NCBI RefSeq assembly: GCF_003254545.1
Contig: NZ_QJRH01000060.1
Coordinates: 84,166 to 148,165 of the forward strand
Length of the DNA stretch: 64,000 nt
Direction of reading: 5' to 3'
Source: Flavobacterium tistrianum
GTDB taxonomy: Bacteria > Bacteroidota > Bacteroidia > Flavobacteriales > Flavobacteriaceae
Shown here: positions 7,123-17,100 of the stretch, one piece after another
Layout: every line of letters starts with the position of its first letter
Numbering within the stretch: position 1 is the stretch's first letter
Notes under the pieces: generated by a model
What the model was told of the DNA's origin: nothing
What the model saw: only the letters and a program-made list of their open reading frames with translations
The model's database searches: none
Program-made: the position numbers and the translations under genes

Positions 7123-8265
7123 ATGAAATATTTTTTCCATAAATTACCAGTCGTTTTTTTGCTTCTTTTAGTAATTAGCTGTAAAAAAAATGAAACGCAA
7201 GCTATTGTAAAATCTGATGTTGCGACAGAAAGTATTCAATATGCATATGGACTTTCAATTGTAAAAAACGAAGGCTATTCAATTGTAAATGTGAGCAATC
7301 CGTGGCCAAATGCTAAGGAGAAATTCACTTACATTTTAGAAGAAAAAGACGTACAAATTCCAGACAGTTTAAAAAAATATCCGTCAATAAAAGTTCCATT
7401 AGAAAGTGTTGTGGTAACTTCGACAACCAATATTCCGTTTCTGGAAATGCTCGAAGTGGAGAATAAATTGGTCGGATTTCCACATACCGATTATATTTCT
7501 TCAGAAAAAACACGTGCATTAATTGACAAAGGTTCTGTGAAAAACGTTGGACAAAATGAAAAACTGAACATCGAACAATTAATAGAATTGTCACCAGATT
7601 TGATTGTGACGTTTGGTGTCGATAATAATAATCCGATGTTGGATAATTTGAAGAAAAGTGGTTTAAAAATACTTATTCAAGGTGATTGGATGGAGCAGTC
7701 TCCATTAGGAAAAGCCGAGTGGATTAAACTTTACGGCGCTTTGTTTGGTAAAGAAGACAAAGCAAAAGAGCTTTTTGATAAAATCGTAGAAAGCTATAAT
7801 CAGGCTAAAAAGTTAGTTATAGATAAACCTGCAACTTCAAAAGTTTTATACGGTTCTATGTACGAAGATGTTTGGTATGTTGCCAAAGGAAATAGTTGGG
7901 TGGCGCAGTTTATGAAAGATGCAAAATCAAATTATTTATGGGCTGACTTACAAGGAACGGGAAGTGAAGGATTATCTTTTGAAAAGGTGTTGGATAAAGC
8001 GAAAACGGCTAATGTTTGGATTGCTTCAGGATCTTTTAAAAGTTTGGATGAACTGCAAAAAGCGAATCCGCATTACTCAGAATTTGATGCTTTCAAAAAT
8101 AAGATGGTATATAATTTTGAAGGAAAGCTTGGAGCAACAGGAGGAACAGTTTATTATGAATTGGCACCAAGCCGTCCAGATTTAGTTTTAAAAGATTATA
8201 TCAAGATTTTTCATCCCGATTTATTGACGGGCTACGAATTTACTTTTGCATCAAAACTGAATTAA
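7123..8265 (+). CDS. btuF: Corrinoid ABC transporter substrate-binding lipoprotein, BtuF-like
   Basis: The product is a periplasmic binding lipoprotein of the helical-backbone (FecB/BtuF) type, 380 residues. The signal ends in the lipobox LVISC. The central fold has VVVTSTTNIPFLEMLEVENKLVGF, LIELSPDLIVTFG and a Trp-rich C-terminal half. I chose the ATG at 7123, which directly begins the signal peptide. The gene is followed 1 base later by the btuC permease. Its place beside cob genes argues for corrinoids, but the same family carries haem and siderophores, so the substrate is inferred from context. Confidence 0.85.
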   Translation: MKYFFHKLPVVFLLLLVISCKKNETQAIVKSDVATESIQYAYGLSIVKNEGYSIVNVSNPWPNAKEKFTYILEEKDVQIPDSLKKYPSIKVPLESVVVTSTTNIPFLEMLEVENKLVGFPHTDYISSEKTRALIDKGSVKNVGQNEKLNIEQLIELSPDLIVTFGVDNNNPMLDNLKKSGLKILIQGDWMEQSPLGKAEWIKLYGALFGKEDKAKELFDKIVESYNQAKKLVIDKPATSKVLYGSMYEDVWYVAKGNSWVAQFMKDAKSNYLWADLQGTGSEGLSFEKVLDKAKTANVWIASGSFKSLDELQKANPHYSEFDAFKNKMVYNFEGKLGATGGTVYYELAPSRPDLVLKDYIKIFHPDLLTGYEFTFASKLN

Positions 8266-8266
8266 A

Positions 8267-9292
8267 TTGGCGAATAAAAAAAGAAATACCATTTTATTTG
8301 TCGTTTTGGCTTTAGGACTGTTACTAATGTTTTTTGCGAGCATTAGTTTAGGATCGGTTACAATTCCCTTAAAAGATGTTGTAGCAAGTTTAACAGGAGG
8401 TCAAGCAACAAAATCGACTTGGGAATATATTATCATTAATTACCGTCTTCCTAAAACCATCACTGCGGTTTTAGCTGGAATGGGACTTTCAATGAGCGGA
8501 CTTTTGATGCAGACTCTGTTTCGAAACCCGCTTGCTGAACCTTATGTTTTAGGTTTAAGTTCCGGAGCCAGTCTTGGGGTTGCTTTTGTGATTTTGGGAG
8601 CAGGATTTTTGCCTTCTTTTTTAAGTGTAATTGTATTGTCTTCTTATGCAATCGTTTTGGCATCTACTTTAGGAAGCACATTGGTTCTTTTCTTGGTTTT
8701 AATTGTTTCGCAAAAACTACGAAATACAATGGCAATATTGATTGTGGGATTGATGTTTGGAAGTTTTAGCACGGCTATCGTAAGTATTCTATCGTATTTT
8801 AGTACGGCAGAACAACTTCAGAAATTTACTTTTTGGACAATGGGAAACCTCGGAAATCTCTCTTGGACAAACATCGGAATTCTAACTTTTTGTGTTGGAA
8901 TCGGATTGCTTTTGAGTGCCAAAAGTATCAAACCATTAAATGCCTTGCTTCTTGGAGAAAATTATGCCAAAAGCATGGGATTGAATTTTAAACAGGCTAG
9001 ATTAATAATCATATTTGCAACCAGCATATTGTCTGGAGCTATTACTGCATTTGCGGGACCAATTGCATTCGTAGGTTTGGCAGTGCCCCATATTGCAAAG
9101 CTAACTTTTCAAACCAGCAATCATACTATTTTATTTTGGAGCACTTTATTTTTCGGTTCTATTATAATGCTGTTTTGCGATATTGTTTCGCAAATGCCTG
9201 GATTTGATGTTACGCTTCCAATAAATGCCGTTACATCTATAATTGGTGCGCCGGTTGTTATTTGGCTTGTAGTTAGAAAAAGAAATTTTTAA
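8267..9292 (+). CDS. btuC: Corrinoid ABC transporter permease, BtuC-like (TTG start)
   Basis: This is a FecCD/BtuC-family inner-membrane permease of 341 residues with about ten helices. GLSMSGLLMQTLFRNPLAEPYVLGLSSGAS is compressed here as the conserved QTLFRNPLAEPYVLG core (near residues 82-98), and AGPIAFVGLAVPHIA is the other family hallmark. The start must be TTG at 8267: a stop codon lies just upstream in frame, and the next Met (residue 21) would delete the first helix. The gene begins one base after the btuF stop, so translation is probably coupled. It forms the membrane channel with BtuD and BtuF. Confidence 0.9.
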   Translation: MANKKRNTILFVVLALGLLLMFFASISLGSVTIPLKDVVASLTGGQATKSTWEYIIINYRLPKTITAVLAGMGLSMSGLLMQTLFRNPLAEPYVLGLSSGASLGVAFVILGAGFLPSFLSVIVLSSYAIVLASTLGSTLVLFLVLIVSQKLRNTMAILIVGLMFGSFSTAIVSILSYFSTAEQLQKFTFWTMGNLGNLSWTNIGILTFCVGIGLLLSAKSIKPLNALLLGENYAKSMGLNFKQARLIIIFATSILSGAITAFAGPIAFVGLAVPHIAKLTFQTSNHTILFWSTLFFGSIIMLFCDIVSQMPGFDVTLPINAVTSIIGAPVVIWLVVRKRNF

Positions 9293-9395
9293 TAATTTAT
9301 TGCCACAGATTAAAAAGATTTACGCAGATTTTTTTAATCATTAGGCAAAGAAAAAACTTAGAATCGTAGAATCTCAGAACCTTAGCGCCTTAAAA
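9293..9395. other. Spacer between btuC and btuD without a gene
   Basis: This spacer has phrases common in stutter spacers of this genome (CCACAGATTAAAAAGATTTACGCAGATTTTTTTAA in parts, and TTAGAATCGTAGAATCTCAGAACCTTAGCG in parts). I see no promoter match or gene. Confidence 0.45.
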
Positions 9396-10172
9396 ATGAA
9401 AAATATTTTATCAACTTCAAATCTAAATATTGGATATAAATCCAAGAAAGGAGTTACGACTATTGCTGAGAATCTTAATCTAAATCTTGAAGCAGGCAAA
9501 TTAATTACTTTAATAGGAGCAAACGGAATAGGGAAGTCAACTTTACTGCGAACGATTACTGGAATTCAGAAACCTTTATCAGGAAATGTTTATTTGAATG
9601 AGAGAAAGATTTCAGACTATAAACCATTAGAATTGGCACAAAATCTAAGTTTAGTTTTAACCGAAAAACTGCCGCCAAGTAATCTTTCTGTTTTTGAGTT
9701 AGTCGCTTTGGGTCGCCAGCCTTATACCGATTGGGTCGATAAATTGTCTCAAGAAGATATTCTAAAAGTGCAGGAAGCAATGAATTTGACACAAATTGAA
9801 CATTTAGCTTCAAAAAAACATTTTCAAATTAGTGACGGACAATTGCAGAAAGTTTTAATTGCACGAGCTTTGGCACAAGATACTCCGTTAATTATTTTAG
9901 ACGAACCAACAACACATCTTGATTTGCTGCATAAAGTCTCATTATTTAAATTATTAAAGAAGCTAACACAAGAAACTCAAAAATGCATTTTGTTTTCAAC
10001 ACACGATATTGATTTGGCTATTCAGTTAAGTGATGAAATGATTCTGATGACGCCAGAAAATATAGTACAAGATCAGCCTTGTAATTTAATTTCAAATGGG
10101 AGTTTCAGCAATTTATTCAAAGATGAACATATTATTTTTGATGCTGAAAAAGGGAAGTTTATTGTGAGTTAG
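9396..10172 (+). CDS. btuD: Corrinoid ABC transporter ATP-binding protein, BtuD-like
   Basis: This 258-residue cytoplasmic ATPase powers the BtuCF importer. Walker A is GANGIGKST (residues 41-49), the ABC signature is ISDGQ (145-149), Walker B is LIILDE (165-170), followed by the D-loop HLD, and the switch histidine is in STHD. The signature has Asp instead of the more usual Gly at its third position, a variant that is common in FecE/BtuD-like proteins of this phylum. The 103-base gap from btuC is repeat-like but the three genes run in one direction. It ends 2 bases before a convergent membrane-protein gene. Confidence 0.9.
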   Translation: MKNILSTSNLNIGYKSKKGVTTIAENLNLNLEAGKLITLIGANGIGKSTLLRTITGIQKPLSGNVYLNERKISDYKPLELAQNLSLVLTEKLPPSNLSVFELVALGRQPYTDWVDKLSQEDILKVQEAMNLTQIEHLASKKHFQISDGQLQKVLIARALAQDTPLIILDEPTTHLDLLHKVSLFKLLKKLTQETQKCILFSTHDIDLAIQLSDEMILMTPENIVQDQPCNLISNGSFSNLFKDEHIIFDAEKGKFIVS

Positions 10173-10174
10173 AA

Positions 10175-10975
10175 TTATTGTTTTTCCGATCGTACACGAT
10201 AGACTTGAAGTAGTTTTTCTAATTCTTGATCTTTTATGTCTAATTCTCCAATATCAATCATTTCATTGTTAAATGCTAAATAAGTTGTGCGGTTTTTTCC
10301 TCCTGACGTAAAAACTCTATCGTTTTGTATGCCTTTCCACTTGACAAGCTTTTTGTCTTTTAATTTTATTCCTTCGGCATTAATTATAATTTGAGGATTT
10401 TTATCTAGTAATTTTTTAATTTGATTATAGGTTAAATAAAAACCGAATCCTAAAAGTATTAGTCCCCAGTATTGTTTTTCATACAATGAATAAATACCTA
10501 ACAAAATACTTCCGAAATAAATTAAAAGGAAGAAAAGAATAATAATTTTTGAGAAATAAATAGCTGTTTCTTTTGGAACCGAAATATCATCCTTATAGAT
10601 ATCTTTTTCTAGAAATTTTTTATCTAATTGTTTTAATTTTTGTTTTTGCTGATCGTTTTTAAATTCTGTCTTTTCAAGCCAGCTGCCTTTTTCCCAAATC
10701 AATTTTTCTTCGACAGCTTTTCTTTGTAATTCATGGATATTTCTAACATTTTCGTAAGCCCATATTTTCCAATTATTAACAAAATAGCTCCATACCAGCC
10801 AACCAGATATAAATCCTAAAACAAAACTAACGGGAATAATCCATCCTTCTAATAATTTTACATACGAAAGGTAAATTCCACCACAGATAAAGCTAAAAAT
10901 TACAATCATTGGCAAAAATTTTAATTGCCATCTGCCTTTGCTTAGTGCTTGTTCTACAGTTACGTTTTCTTTCAT
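10175..10975 (-). CDS. Four-helix membrane protein of unknown function
   Basis: I do not recognise a named family. The 266 residues contain two helices near residues 19-62, a charged cytoplasmic-looking stretch with a Lys/Glu-rich helix (about 80-130), two more helices near 138-185, and a C-terminal soluble part (about 190-266). That last part has INAEGIKLKDKKLVKWKGI, which resembles the beta-strand pattern of PH-like bacterial membrane-anchored domains. It converges on btuD with only 2 bases between stops. Function unknown. Confidence 0.75.
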   Translation of the reverse strand: MKENVTVEQALSKGRWQLKFLPMIVIFSFICGGIYLSYVKLLEGWIIPVSFVLGFISGWLVWSYFVNNWKIWAYENVRNIHELQRKAVEEKLIWEKGSWLEKTEFKNDQQKQKLKQLDKKFLEKDIYKDDISVPKETAIYFSKIIILFFLLIYFGSILLGIYSLYEKQYWGLILLGFGFYLTYNQIKKLLDKNPQIIINAEGIKLKDKKLVKWKGIQNDRVFTSGGKNRTTYLAFNNEMIDIGELDIKDQELEKLLQVYRVRSEKQ

Positions 10976-11027
10976 AAAGATTAAATAAGGATTTTAATTT
11001 GCTTATTCTGATGAAGCAAATAAACAA

Positions 11028-11486
11028 TTAAATTTTCTTTAATCCAATTTGCCTCTTCGCTTCTCCAACAATAAAAGCAACCGAATTGGCAATATTAAAA
11101 CTACGGATAAGTGGTGACATTGGAATCGTTAAATGATTTTTGAATCTTGCCATAAATGCTGCGCTCAAACCAACGCTTTCTTTCCCGAAAACCAACCAGT
11201 CACCATCTTGGAATTCATTTTCTAAATAGGATTTATCAGAATGCGAACTCATTAAAAATACGCGAGAATGATCTGGAATCTGAGCAATCCATTCCTCTAC
11301 GTTTTGATATTCTGTAACATCAAGATGAACCCAATAATCCAATCCAGAACGTTTTAGATTTTTGTCATTAATCACAAATCCGAAAGGATGTATTAAATGA
11401 AGACGGCTTTCTGTGCCTACACACAATCTGCCAATATTTCCGGTATTATTTGGTATTTCTGGTTCTACGAGAACAACGTTTAACAT
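11028..11486 (-). CDS. trmL: tRNA (cytidine(34)-2'-O)-methyltransferase
   Basis: This is a small SPOUT (SpoU/TrmH) methyltransferase of 152 residues, the size of TrmL. It starts with LVEPEIPNNTGNIGRLC, the first TrmL motif, has LIHPFGFVINDKNLKRSGLDYW in the middle (quoted in parts), and ends with the knot motif IPMSPLIRSFNIANSVAF. TrmL modifies the wobble base of tRNA-Leu isoacceptors and works as a dimer in the cytoplasm. It lies ahead of a pseudouridine synthase gene in opposite order on the same strand, with a stutter spacer between them. Confidence 0.92.
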   Translation of the reverse strand: MLNVVLVEPEIPNNTGNIGRLCVGTESRLHLIHPFGFVINDKNLKRSGLDYWVHLDVTEYQNVEEWIAQIPDHSRVFLMSSHSDKSYLENEFQDGDWLVFGKESVGLSAAFMARFKNHLTIPMSPLIRSFNIANSVAFIVGEAKRQIGLKKI

Positions 11487-11561
11487 CTTTTTTAGTTATG
11501 AATTATGAGTTATAAGTTATGAGTTTCTGGAAATTATCTAATTGGCACATTTTCTAATTAA
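11487..11561. repeat. Stutter-repeat spacer between rluE and trmL
   Basis: TTATGAATTATGAGTTATAAG followed by another TTATGAGTT fills the left part; TAATTGGCACATTTTCTAATTAACTAATTTTC fills the rest with TCTAATT repeats. The first word is shared with the spacer at 6573-6665. No gene is seen. Confidence 0.5.
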
Positions 11562-12134
11562 CTAATTTTCTAATTCGAAATCGGAAACTTCCAAAACTTC
11601 ACCTGCTTTAAGGTTTTGCAAATATACATTTCCTATTCGAACGCGAACTAGACGAAGTGTTGGAAAACCAACTGCAGCAGTCATTTTTCTAACTTGACGA
11701 AATTTCCCTTCTCTTACCGTGATAGATGCCCAAGAAGTTGGACCATGACGTTCGTCTCTTATCTTTTTGGCTCTCGCTCCAAAATCTGGAATTTCGGTAA
11801 CGATAGATGCTTTACAGCGTTTCGTTTTGTATTTTCCACCGTCAAGTCCAATTTCGACACCATTTTGTAATTGTTCAATTGCTTCTGGAGTAATTAATCC
11901 GTCAACTTGAACGTAATATTCTTTTTCAACCTTTTTACTTCGAACGAGTTCGCTCATGTTTCCATCAGTAGTCAAAAGAAGCAATCCTTCAGAATCTTCA
12001 TCCAATCTTCCAATTGCCATTGTTCCATTTGGGAAATCGTACAATTCGCCCAAAAGCTTTTTCTTTCTTTTTAATTCATAAATAAATTGGCTCAAATAGC
12101 CGTAAGGTTTAAAAAGAATGAAGTGTCGATGCAT
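11562..12134 (-). CDS. rluE: 23S rRNA pseudouridine synthase, RluE-like
   Basis: This 190-residue protein belongs to the RsuA/RluB/E/F group but lacks the N-terminal S4 domain, as RluE does. It begins with HFILFKPYGYLSQF, has the catalytic aspartate motif GRLDEDSEGLLLLT near residues 42-55, and ends with REGKFRQVRKMTAAVGFPTLRLVRVRIG (in parts), typical of the group. RluE isomerises a uridine of 23S rRNA; the exact site here is inferred. A TATCTTTG element lies 13 bases upstream. Confidence 0.88.
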   Translation of the reverse strand: MHRHFILFKPYGYLSQFIYELKRKKKLLGELYDFPNGTMAIGRLDEDSEGLLLLTTDGNMSELVRSKKVEKEYYVQVDGLITPEAIEQLQNGVEIGLDGGKYKTKRCKASIVTEIPDFGARAKKIRDERHGPTSWASITVREGKFRQVRKMTAAVGFPTLRLVRVRIGNVYLQNLKAGEVLEVSDFELEN

Positions 12135-12147
12135 TTTTAATTTTTTG

Positions 12148-12155
12148 CAAAGATA
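12148..12155 (-). promoter_or_regulatory. -7 element upstream of rluE
   Basis: The minus strand reads TATCTTTG, a full match to TAnnTTTG, 13 bases ahead of the rluE ATG. No clear -33 TTG is found at the expected distance. Confidence 0.5.
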
Positions 12156-12179
12156 GTTTCTTTCCTAAAATTAAAACTA

Positions 12180-12386
12180 TTACGGCTTTTGTGATTTCAT
12201 TTTTTTAAGCCATTGGTAGACAAACCAAATTACGGTAACAATAAAAATGGCGATTAAAACCGAATAATAGTTTTCGAAAAATTCATGAAAATAACTGCCA
12301 ATTAAAATATAAGCAGAAGCCATGCAAAATTTGATTAAGATAAATTCAGAATTTGACCAGCTGGTTTTGATTTTGAAGAAGTTCAT
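12180..12386 (-). CDS. Small two-helix membrane protein, hypothetical
   Basis: The product has 68 residues from the ATG at 12386 (MNFFKIKTSWSNSE). The frame is open to 12446, but the extra N-terminal part looks non-native. Two hydrophobic stretches (about residues 18-30 and 40-58, YSVLIAIFIVTVIWFVYQWL) precede a basic tail (KKMKSQKP), as in small inner-membrane proteins. I do not recognise a family. It lies upstream of rluE in the same direction and is divergent from the acidic protein at 12534. Confidence 0.6.
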   Translation of the reverse strand: MNFFKIKTSWSNSEFILIKFCMASAYILIGSYFHEFFENYYSVLIAIFIVTVIWFVYQWLKKMKSQKP

Positions 12387-12533
12387 AATAATTAAGGTTG
12401 TTAAGTTGCTTTGAATAAAGATAATGAATAAAAAAGTAGATGGCAATTATAAAAGAAAAGCAACCCGAAGTCGTAATTTTTTCGCAGTAAGAATTCGTAA
12501 TATTATAAAGTTGAATGTAAAAATAATAATGCC

Positions 12534-12926
12534 ATGGAAACGAATAATTTAGGAACAAAAAAGATAAACGGAACGCAGAAAAATATTGACGAATCTAAAG
12601 GAAAAAACGTTTCGCACGATAAAGAATTAAAAGATGCCAAATTGAACAAAGAAATGGTTACAGATGCAGACGGCGATAAAAAGATTGTAGAAAGAGCACG
12701 AAACGAGAATGAAGATATTCATAAAACTCTTCATCAAATAAATCCAGATAATCCAAATGCAAACCGTGGAGTTGAAACGGAAGAAGAGGCAAACAAAACA
12801 GTTGAGAACAAAGATCGTAATTCTGATATTACGCCAAATCGATATCCAAACTCACATCCTGATAATCACAAAGATCGCGGAAACATGAAATTGGATGAAG
12901 ACGAACGAGATACTACGAAATTTTAA
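12534..12926 (+). CDS. Highly hydrophilic, probably disordered protein
   Basis: This 130-residue protein has almost no hydrophobic residues. It is rich in Asn, Asp, Glu and Lys, with phrases such as VTDADGDKKIVERARNENED and NRYPNSHPDNHKDRG. There is no signal peptide. Composition resembles small stress-induced hydrophilic proteins of soil bacteria, but I cannot name a family. A second acidic, hydrophilic protein occurs at 42116-42412. The gene stands alone between divergent and co-directional neighbours. Confidence 0.65.
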   Translation: METNNLGTKKINGTQKNIDESKGKNVSHDKELKDAKLNKEMVTDADGDKKIVERARNENEDIHKTLHQINPDNPNANRGVETEEEANKTVENKDRNSDITPNRYPNSHPDNHKDRGNMKLDEDERDTTKF

Positions 12927-13063
12927 ATAAAAAGAAGTCAATTTAATGCTAAATAACATAAGATTAGCGGTTGGCGTTAATGTTATTGTAAACTCATTTT
13001 AAAGCTTCTGTATCGGTTGATATCTTCGTAAATTAGAGGAATCAATTTAAAAACATATATAAA

Positions 13064-13816
13064 ATGGCACTTTTAGAAAATAAAGTAGCTTTTGTATCTG
13101 GCGGTGGTTCAGGAATTGGACGCGCAGTAGCAAAAGCCTACGCTCGAGAAGGAGCAAAAGTTGTAGTATCTGATATAAATGTAGAAAATGGTGAAGAAAC
13201 TGTAAAAATGATAAAGGAAAAAGGCGGAGAAGCTTTTTTCGTAAAGGGAGATTCGTCGAGCGCAGCCGACAATAAACATATGGTTGAGGTGACAGTTTCA
13301 AAATACGGCCGATTGGACATTGCTTGTAACAATGCAGGAATGGGAGGGCAGGCAAAACCAACCGGAGAATACGATCCAGAAGCTTGGGATAAAGTTATTG
13401 CATTAAATTTGAGCGGTGTTTTTTACGCTTGCCGTTACCAATTGGAACAAATGGAGAAAAATGGTGGTGGAAGTATTGTAAATATTGCTTCAATTCATGG
13501 ACAAGTAGCTGCGCCAAATAGCGTTGCATACACAGCGAGTAAACACGGTGTGGTTGGTTTGACTAAAAATATTGCAGTAGAATATGCTCAGAAAAATATT
13601 CGTTGTAATGCTGTTGGACCAGGTTATATTGAAACAGCACTTTTAAAAGATAATTTAAATAAAGAAATGATGCAGGCCGTTGCAGCAAAATCTGCAATGA
13701 ACCGTTTGGGAACTGCAGAAGAAGTTGCCGAACTGGTAGTTTTTCTAAATTCTGATAAATCATCATTTACAACAGGAAGTTATATTATTGCCGATGGTGG
13801 TTATACCGCGGTTTAA
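13064..13816 (+). CDS. Short-chain dehydrogenase/reductase
   Basis: This is a classical SDR of 250 residues. The cofactor motif GGGSGIG is at 13-19, DI (residues 37-38) follows the second strand, NNAG is at 89-92, and the catalytic set is Ser143, Tyr156 and Lys160 (YTASK). An Asp after the second strand (VVSD) favours NAD over NADP. The end, SSFTTGSYIIADGGYTAV, is the usual C-terminal motif. The sequence is close to glucose/alcohol dehydrogenase-type SDRs, but the substrate cannot be read from sequence. It is followed by a clear terminator at 13848-13879. Confidence 0.9.
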   Translation: MALLENKVAFVSGGGSGIGRAVAKAYAREGAKVVVSDINVENGEETVKMIKEKGGEAFFVKGDSSSAADNKHMVEVTVSKYGRLDIACNNAGMGGQAKPTGEYDPEAWDKVIALNLSGVFYACRYQLEQMEKNGGGSIVNIASIHGQVAAPNSVAYTASKHGVVGLTKNIAVEYAQKNIRCNAVGPGYIETALLKDNLNKEMMQAVAAKSAMNRLGTAEEVAELVVFLNSDKSSFTTGSYIIADGGYTAV

Positions 13817-13847
13817 TATTTTTTATAAAATACTATTTTGAATTAGT

Positions 13848-13879
13848 AAAAGCAGTAAGCGAAAGTTTACTGCTTTTTT
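13848..13879 (+). terminator. Rho-independent terminator after the SDR gene
   Basis: AAAAGCAGTAA, a short loop and TTTACTGCTTTTTT form a strong stem with a T-run, 31 bases after the SDR stop. The remaining 245 bases before the next gene hold no ORF; TATATTTAGC near 13995 is one base off the -7 consensus. Confidence 0.85.
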
Positions 13880-14124
13880 AGTTTTTAAATCTGTTTTATT
13901 TGTAGGAAACGTAGCGTTTTAGAGGCTTTCGCGTGTTTTAGTTGTTTTGAATAATGTTTTGTTTTGTGCCTTTTTTGTTGGTTTTATTTTATTATATTTA
14001 GCGTTGAATTAAGTTTTGATGAAAAATATTTATAAAATTGTAAACATTAAGTTTATGTTTTTGTAATATTCACTTAACTTTAAACACTATAAATTTGAAC
14101 TCTAAAAACTCTATTTTTTAACGT

Positions 14125-17100
14125 ATGAAAAAACTTTACTTTTCGCGCCTTTTGGCTCTTTTATGTTTTTTTTGTTGTATTTCTGGAGATCTTTTTGCCC
14201 AGACAAATCCAGCGCCACAAAGCATACCTTTTAAACAATATTTTGATACATTCGCAGTAACATCTACTACTTATCCGGATGGTTTTCAAGGTTGGAATGC
14301 AAGTACACCTTCCAGTTTAGGTACACCTTCAAATTTTACTACTACTGTTACCTCTGATAAAACCATGAGTTCGGGTGGATCAGCATCTTCTTCTGGAGGG
14401 AATATTTATAATTATAATCAAAAAATTGGTTTTTTAAATGCCTCAACTTATCTAGATCAATCTATAGTTCTTGCTTTAAAGACAGAAATGCATACAGGAG
14501 TACAGGTAGAATATGATGCAATGGTAGTTCGTAATCCATATGTTGCAGGAACTACAACTAATCGTATTAATGAGATGGCTTTACAATATCGTGTGGGTGA
14601 AACGGGAAACTTTATAACCTTATCTGAAAGTTTATTTCGTAACAATACAACAACACGTACAAAGGAAAGTGATCCGTTGCAAACTGAGCACATAAGAGTG
14701 ACATTACCTGCCGAATGTGATAATAAGCCAGTAATTCAAGTACGATGGATATCTAGACAAGTTTCAGGAGCAGGTTCTCGTCCTGCTTTTGCTATTGGTA
14801 AAATAGATGTAACAGAAGATGATTTAGCACCAGTAAATATTTCAGGATATCCAAAAACAGCAAATGTTTTAGGAGATAGTTTTGATTTTGTTAGTAGAAT
14901 AAATGAAGCTGGAAAAACGTATTATGTTCTACTTCCAAATGGTAGTGCAGAACCAACAATTGCACAAATAAAAGCAGGTCAAGATTCTAATGGAAGTGAA
15001 GTTTTAAAAGCAGGAGTTTTTGATGTCACAAGTTCTGCTCAAGAATATGTGGCAAGTTTTACAGGATTGCCTTTAAGCACAGCATATTCTGTTTTTTCTA
15101 TATCAGAAGATATTGCAGGAAATATCCAAGCATCAGTAAATAGAGTAGATGTGACAACACTAAACGTGATGCCTCCTGCTATATCTCCATCTATTTCTTC
15201 ATTAAATTTAGGAGGTACTGAACCAAATTTTGATCCTTTAATTAAAAGCTATCAGATAGGAGCTTCAGATCTTACCGCAAATGTAGTGCTTACATCTTCA
15301 GGAAATTTTACTATTTCAAAAGATAATACTGTATTTTCATCATCTTTGACATTTGTTCCTACTGATTTTGATTCGAATGCTACACCAACCATTTATGTAA
15401 AATTTACACCAACAGCAATTGGCAGTTTCTCGGGAACAATCACTCATGAAACAACTGGAGGTACAACTAAAATAGTTTCTTTAACAGCTCTTGGAGTAAA
15501 TCCTTTTGTACAAAATTTTGACGATCCAGATGTTTTTGTAAACAGTAAATGGTCTCAATATAATGAAGCAGGGCCAATAAACAAATGGGCTTACACGAAT
15601 CAGTCGCGTAATGTTAACTCCGGAACTGGAGCTGTTTTAATGAACGGATTTTCAGACAGCGGCGCTAGTAAAGATTGGTTAATTTCTCCTAGATTACGTT
15701 TAGATGGTTTTACTCAAATTCCGTTATTATCTTTTTATTCTCGTCAATTTTATGATGGCCCATCTTTAAAATTAATGGTTTCAACCAATTATGATGGAGT
15801 AAGTGACCCAAATACAGCAACATGGACACCGATAAACGGAAGATTTCCACAAGATACGGGAAGTTATGTGAAATCTGAATATATAAATTTATCAGCTTAT
15901 AAAACAAATCACACTTATTTGGCTTGGGTTTACGAAACCACTTCTGGCGGAAATGATAATGCTGCGGAATGGTCTTTTGATGATTTTGCTATTATTGATG
16001 AATCAAAATATGTGGATTCTAACCCGCGCTTAGATTTTGCAGATGTAAGTCCAAATTCGGTTTCTGCTAGTCAAACTTTTGTTTTTGCAGCGGCAGGCTA
16101 TGGAGATATTACTATTGAGGCTCCCGCTTCATACGAATTGTCATTAGATAATATTTCATTTTCATCAAGCATTATTATTTCTTCTGCAGATGCATTAACT
16201 GGAAAAACAGTTTATGCGAGATTTGCCCCAACAACAAAAGAGCCAACTATTTCTGGTGTTTTAACTGTTACAGGAACCTCTTTAAACAAACAAATAGGTT
16301 CATTTACTGGAACTTCTATATTGAAAGTAGATACTTATGATGTAGTATCTTATAATTTAGAATTTTTTGGTTCTGATGTTAAAGATAAAACTGGTAAAGA
16401 ATTTGGACCAACAAATGATGCGTTGCAAATAGAAAACGTTGCCAAAGTAATGAACAAATTGAATGCAGACGTCTATGTTGTTCAGGAAGTTTCTGATGAA
16501 CCAGCACTAGATGCTTTAATTCAAAAAATTAGCGTTAACGGAAAAACATTTGATAAAGTAACTTCAACTTCTTGGTCTTATTCATTTAAGCCTTTAGATC
16601 CCTATTTTCCACCTCAAAAATTAGTTGTAATTTATAATACGCAAACGACTACTGTAAAAAGCACAAAAGTATTATTTAAAGATTTATACGATCAAATTTT
16701 AGCTCATACGGTAGTTTTACCAAACTATCCAGGAACAGGAACTCCAGAACTTAATGATGATAGTTTTTTCTCATCAGGACGTCTTCCTTATTTAGTTCAA
16801 GTTGAAGCTAATATTGGCGGAATTAAAAAAGACATAAATCTTATCGATCTTCATGCACGTGCAAATAGCGGGACATCTATAAAGGAGTACAATCAGCGCA
16901 AATATGATATCGACTATCTAAAAGATGCATTAGATGCTGAATATCCAGATGCAAATTTAATTCTTTTAGGAGATTTTAATGATGATGTAAAAGCTTGGGT
17001 TGGAAACGCAAGTACAGCTTCTTCTTATAAGAAATTTGTAGATGATACGACTAATTATAATGCTTTAACATTAGGTATTAGTCAGGCTGGAGCTTATAGT

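Noticed and set aside
12950..12995. AATAACAT...ATGTTATT inverted repeat after the hydrophilic protein gene as a terminator.
   Set aside because: There is no T-run after it and the loop is long; support is too weak.
13047..13361. Minus-strand frame inside the SDR gene.
   Set aside because: Shadow frame of a well-supported gene with biased Leu-rich composition and no family features.
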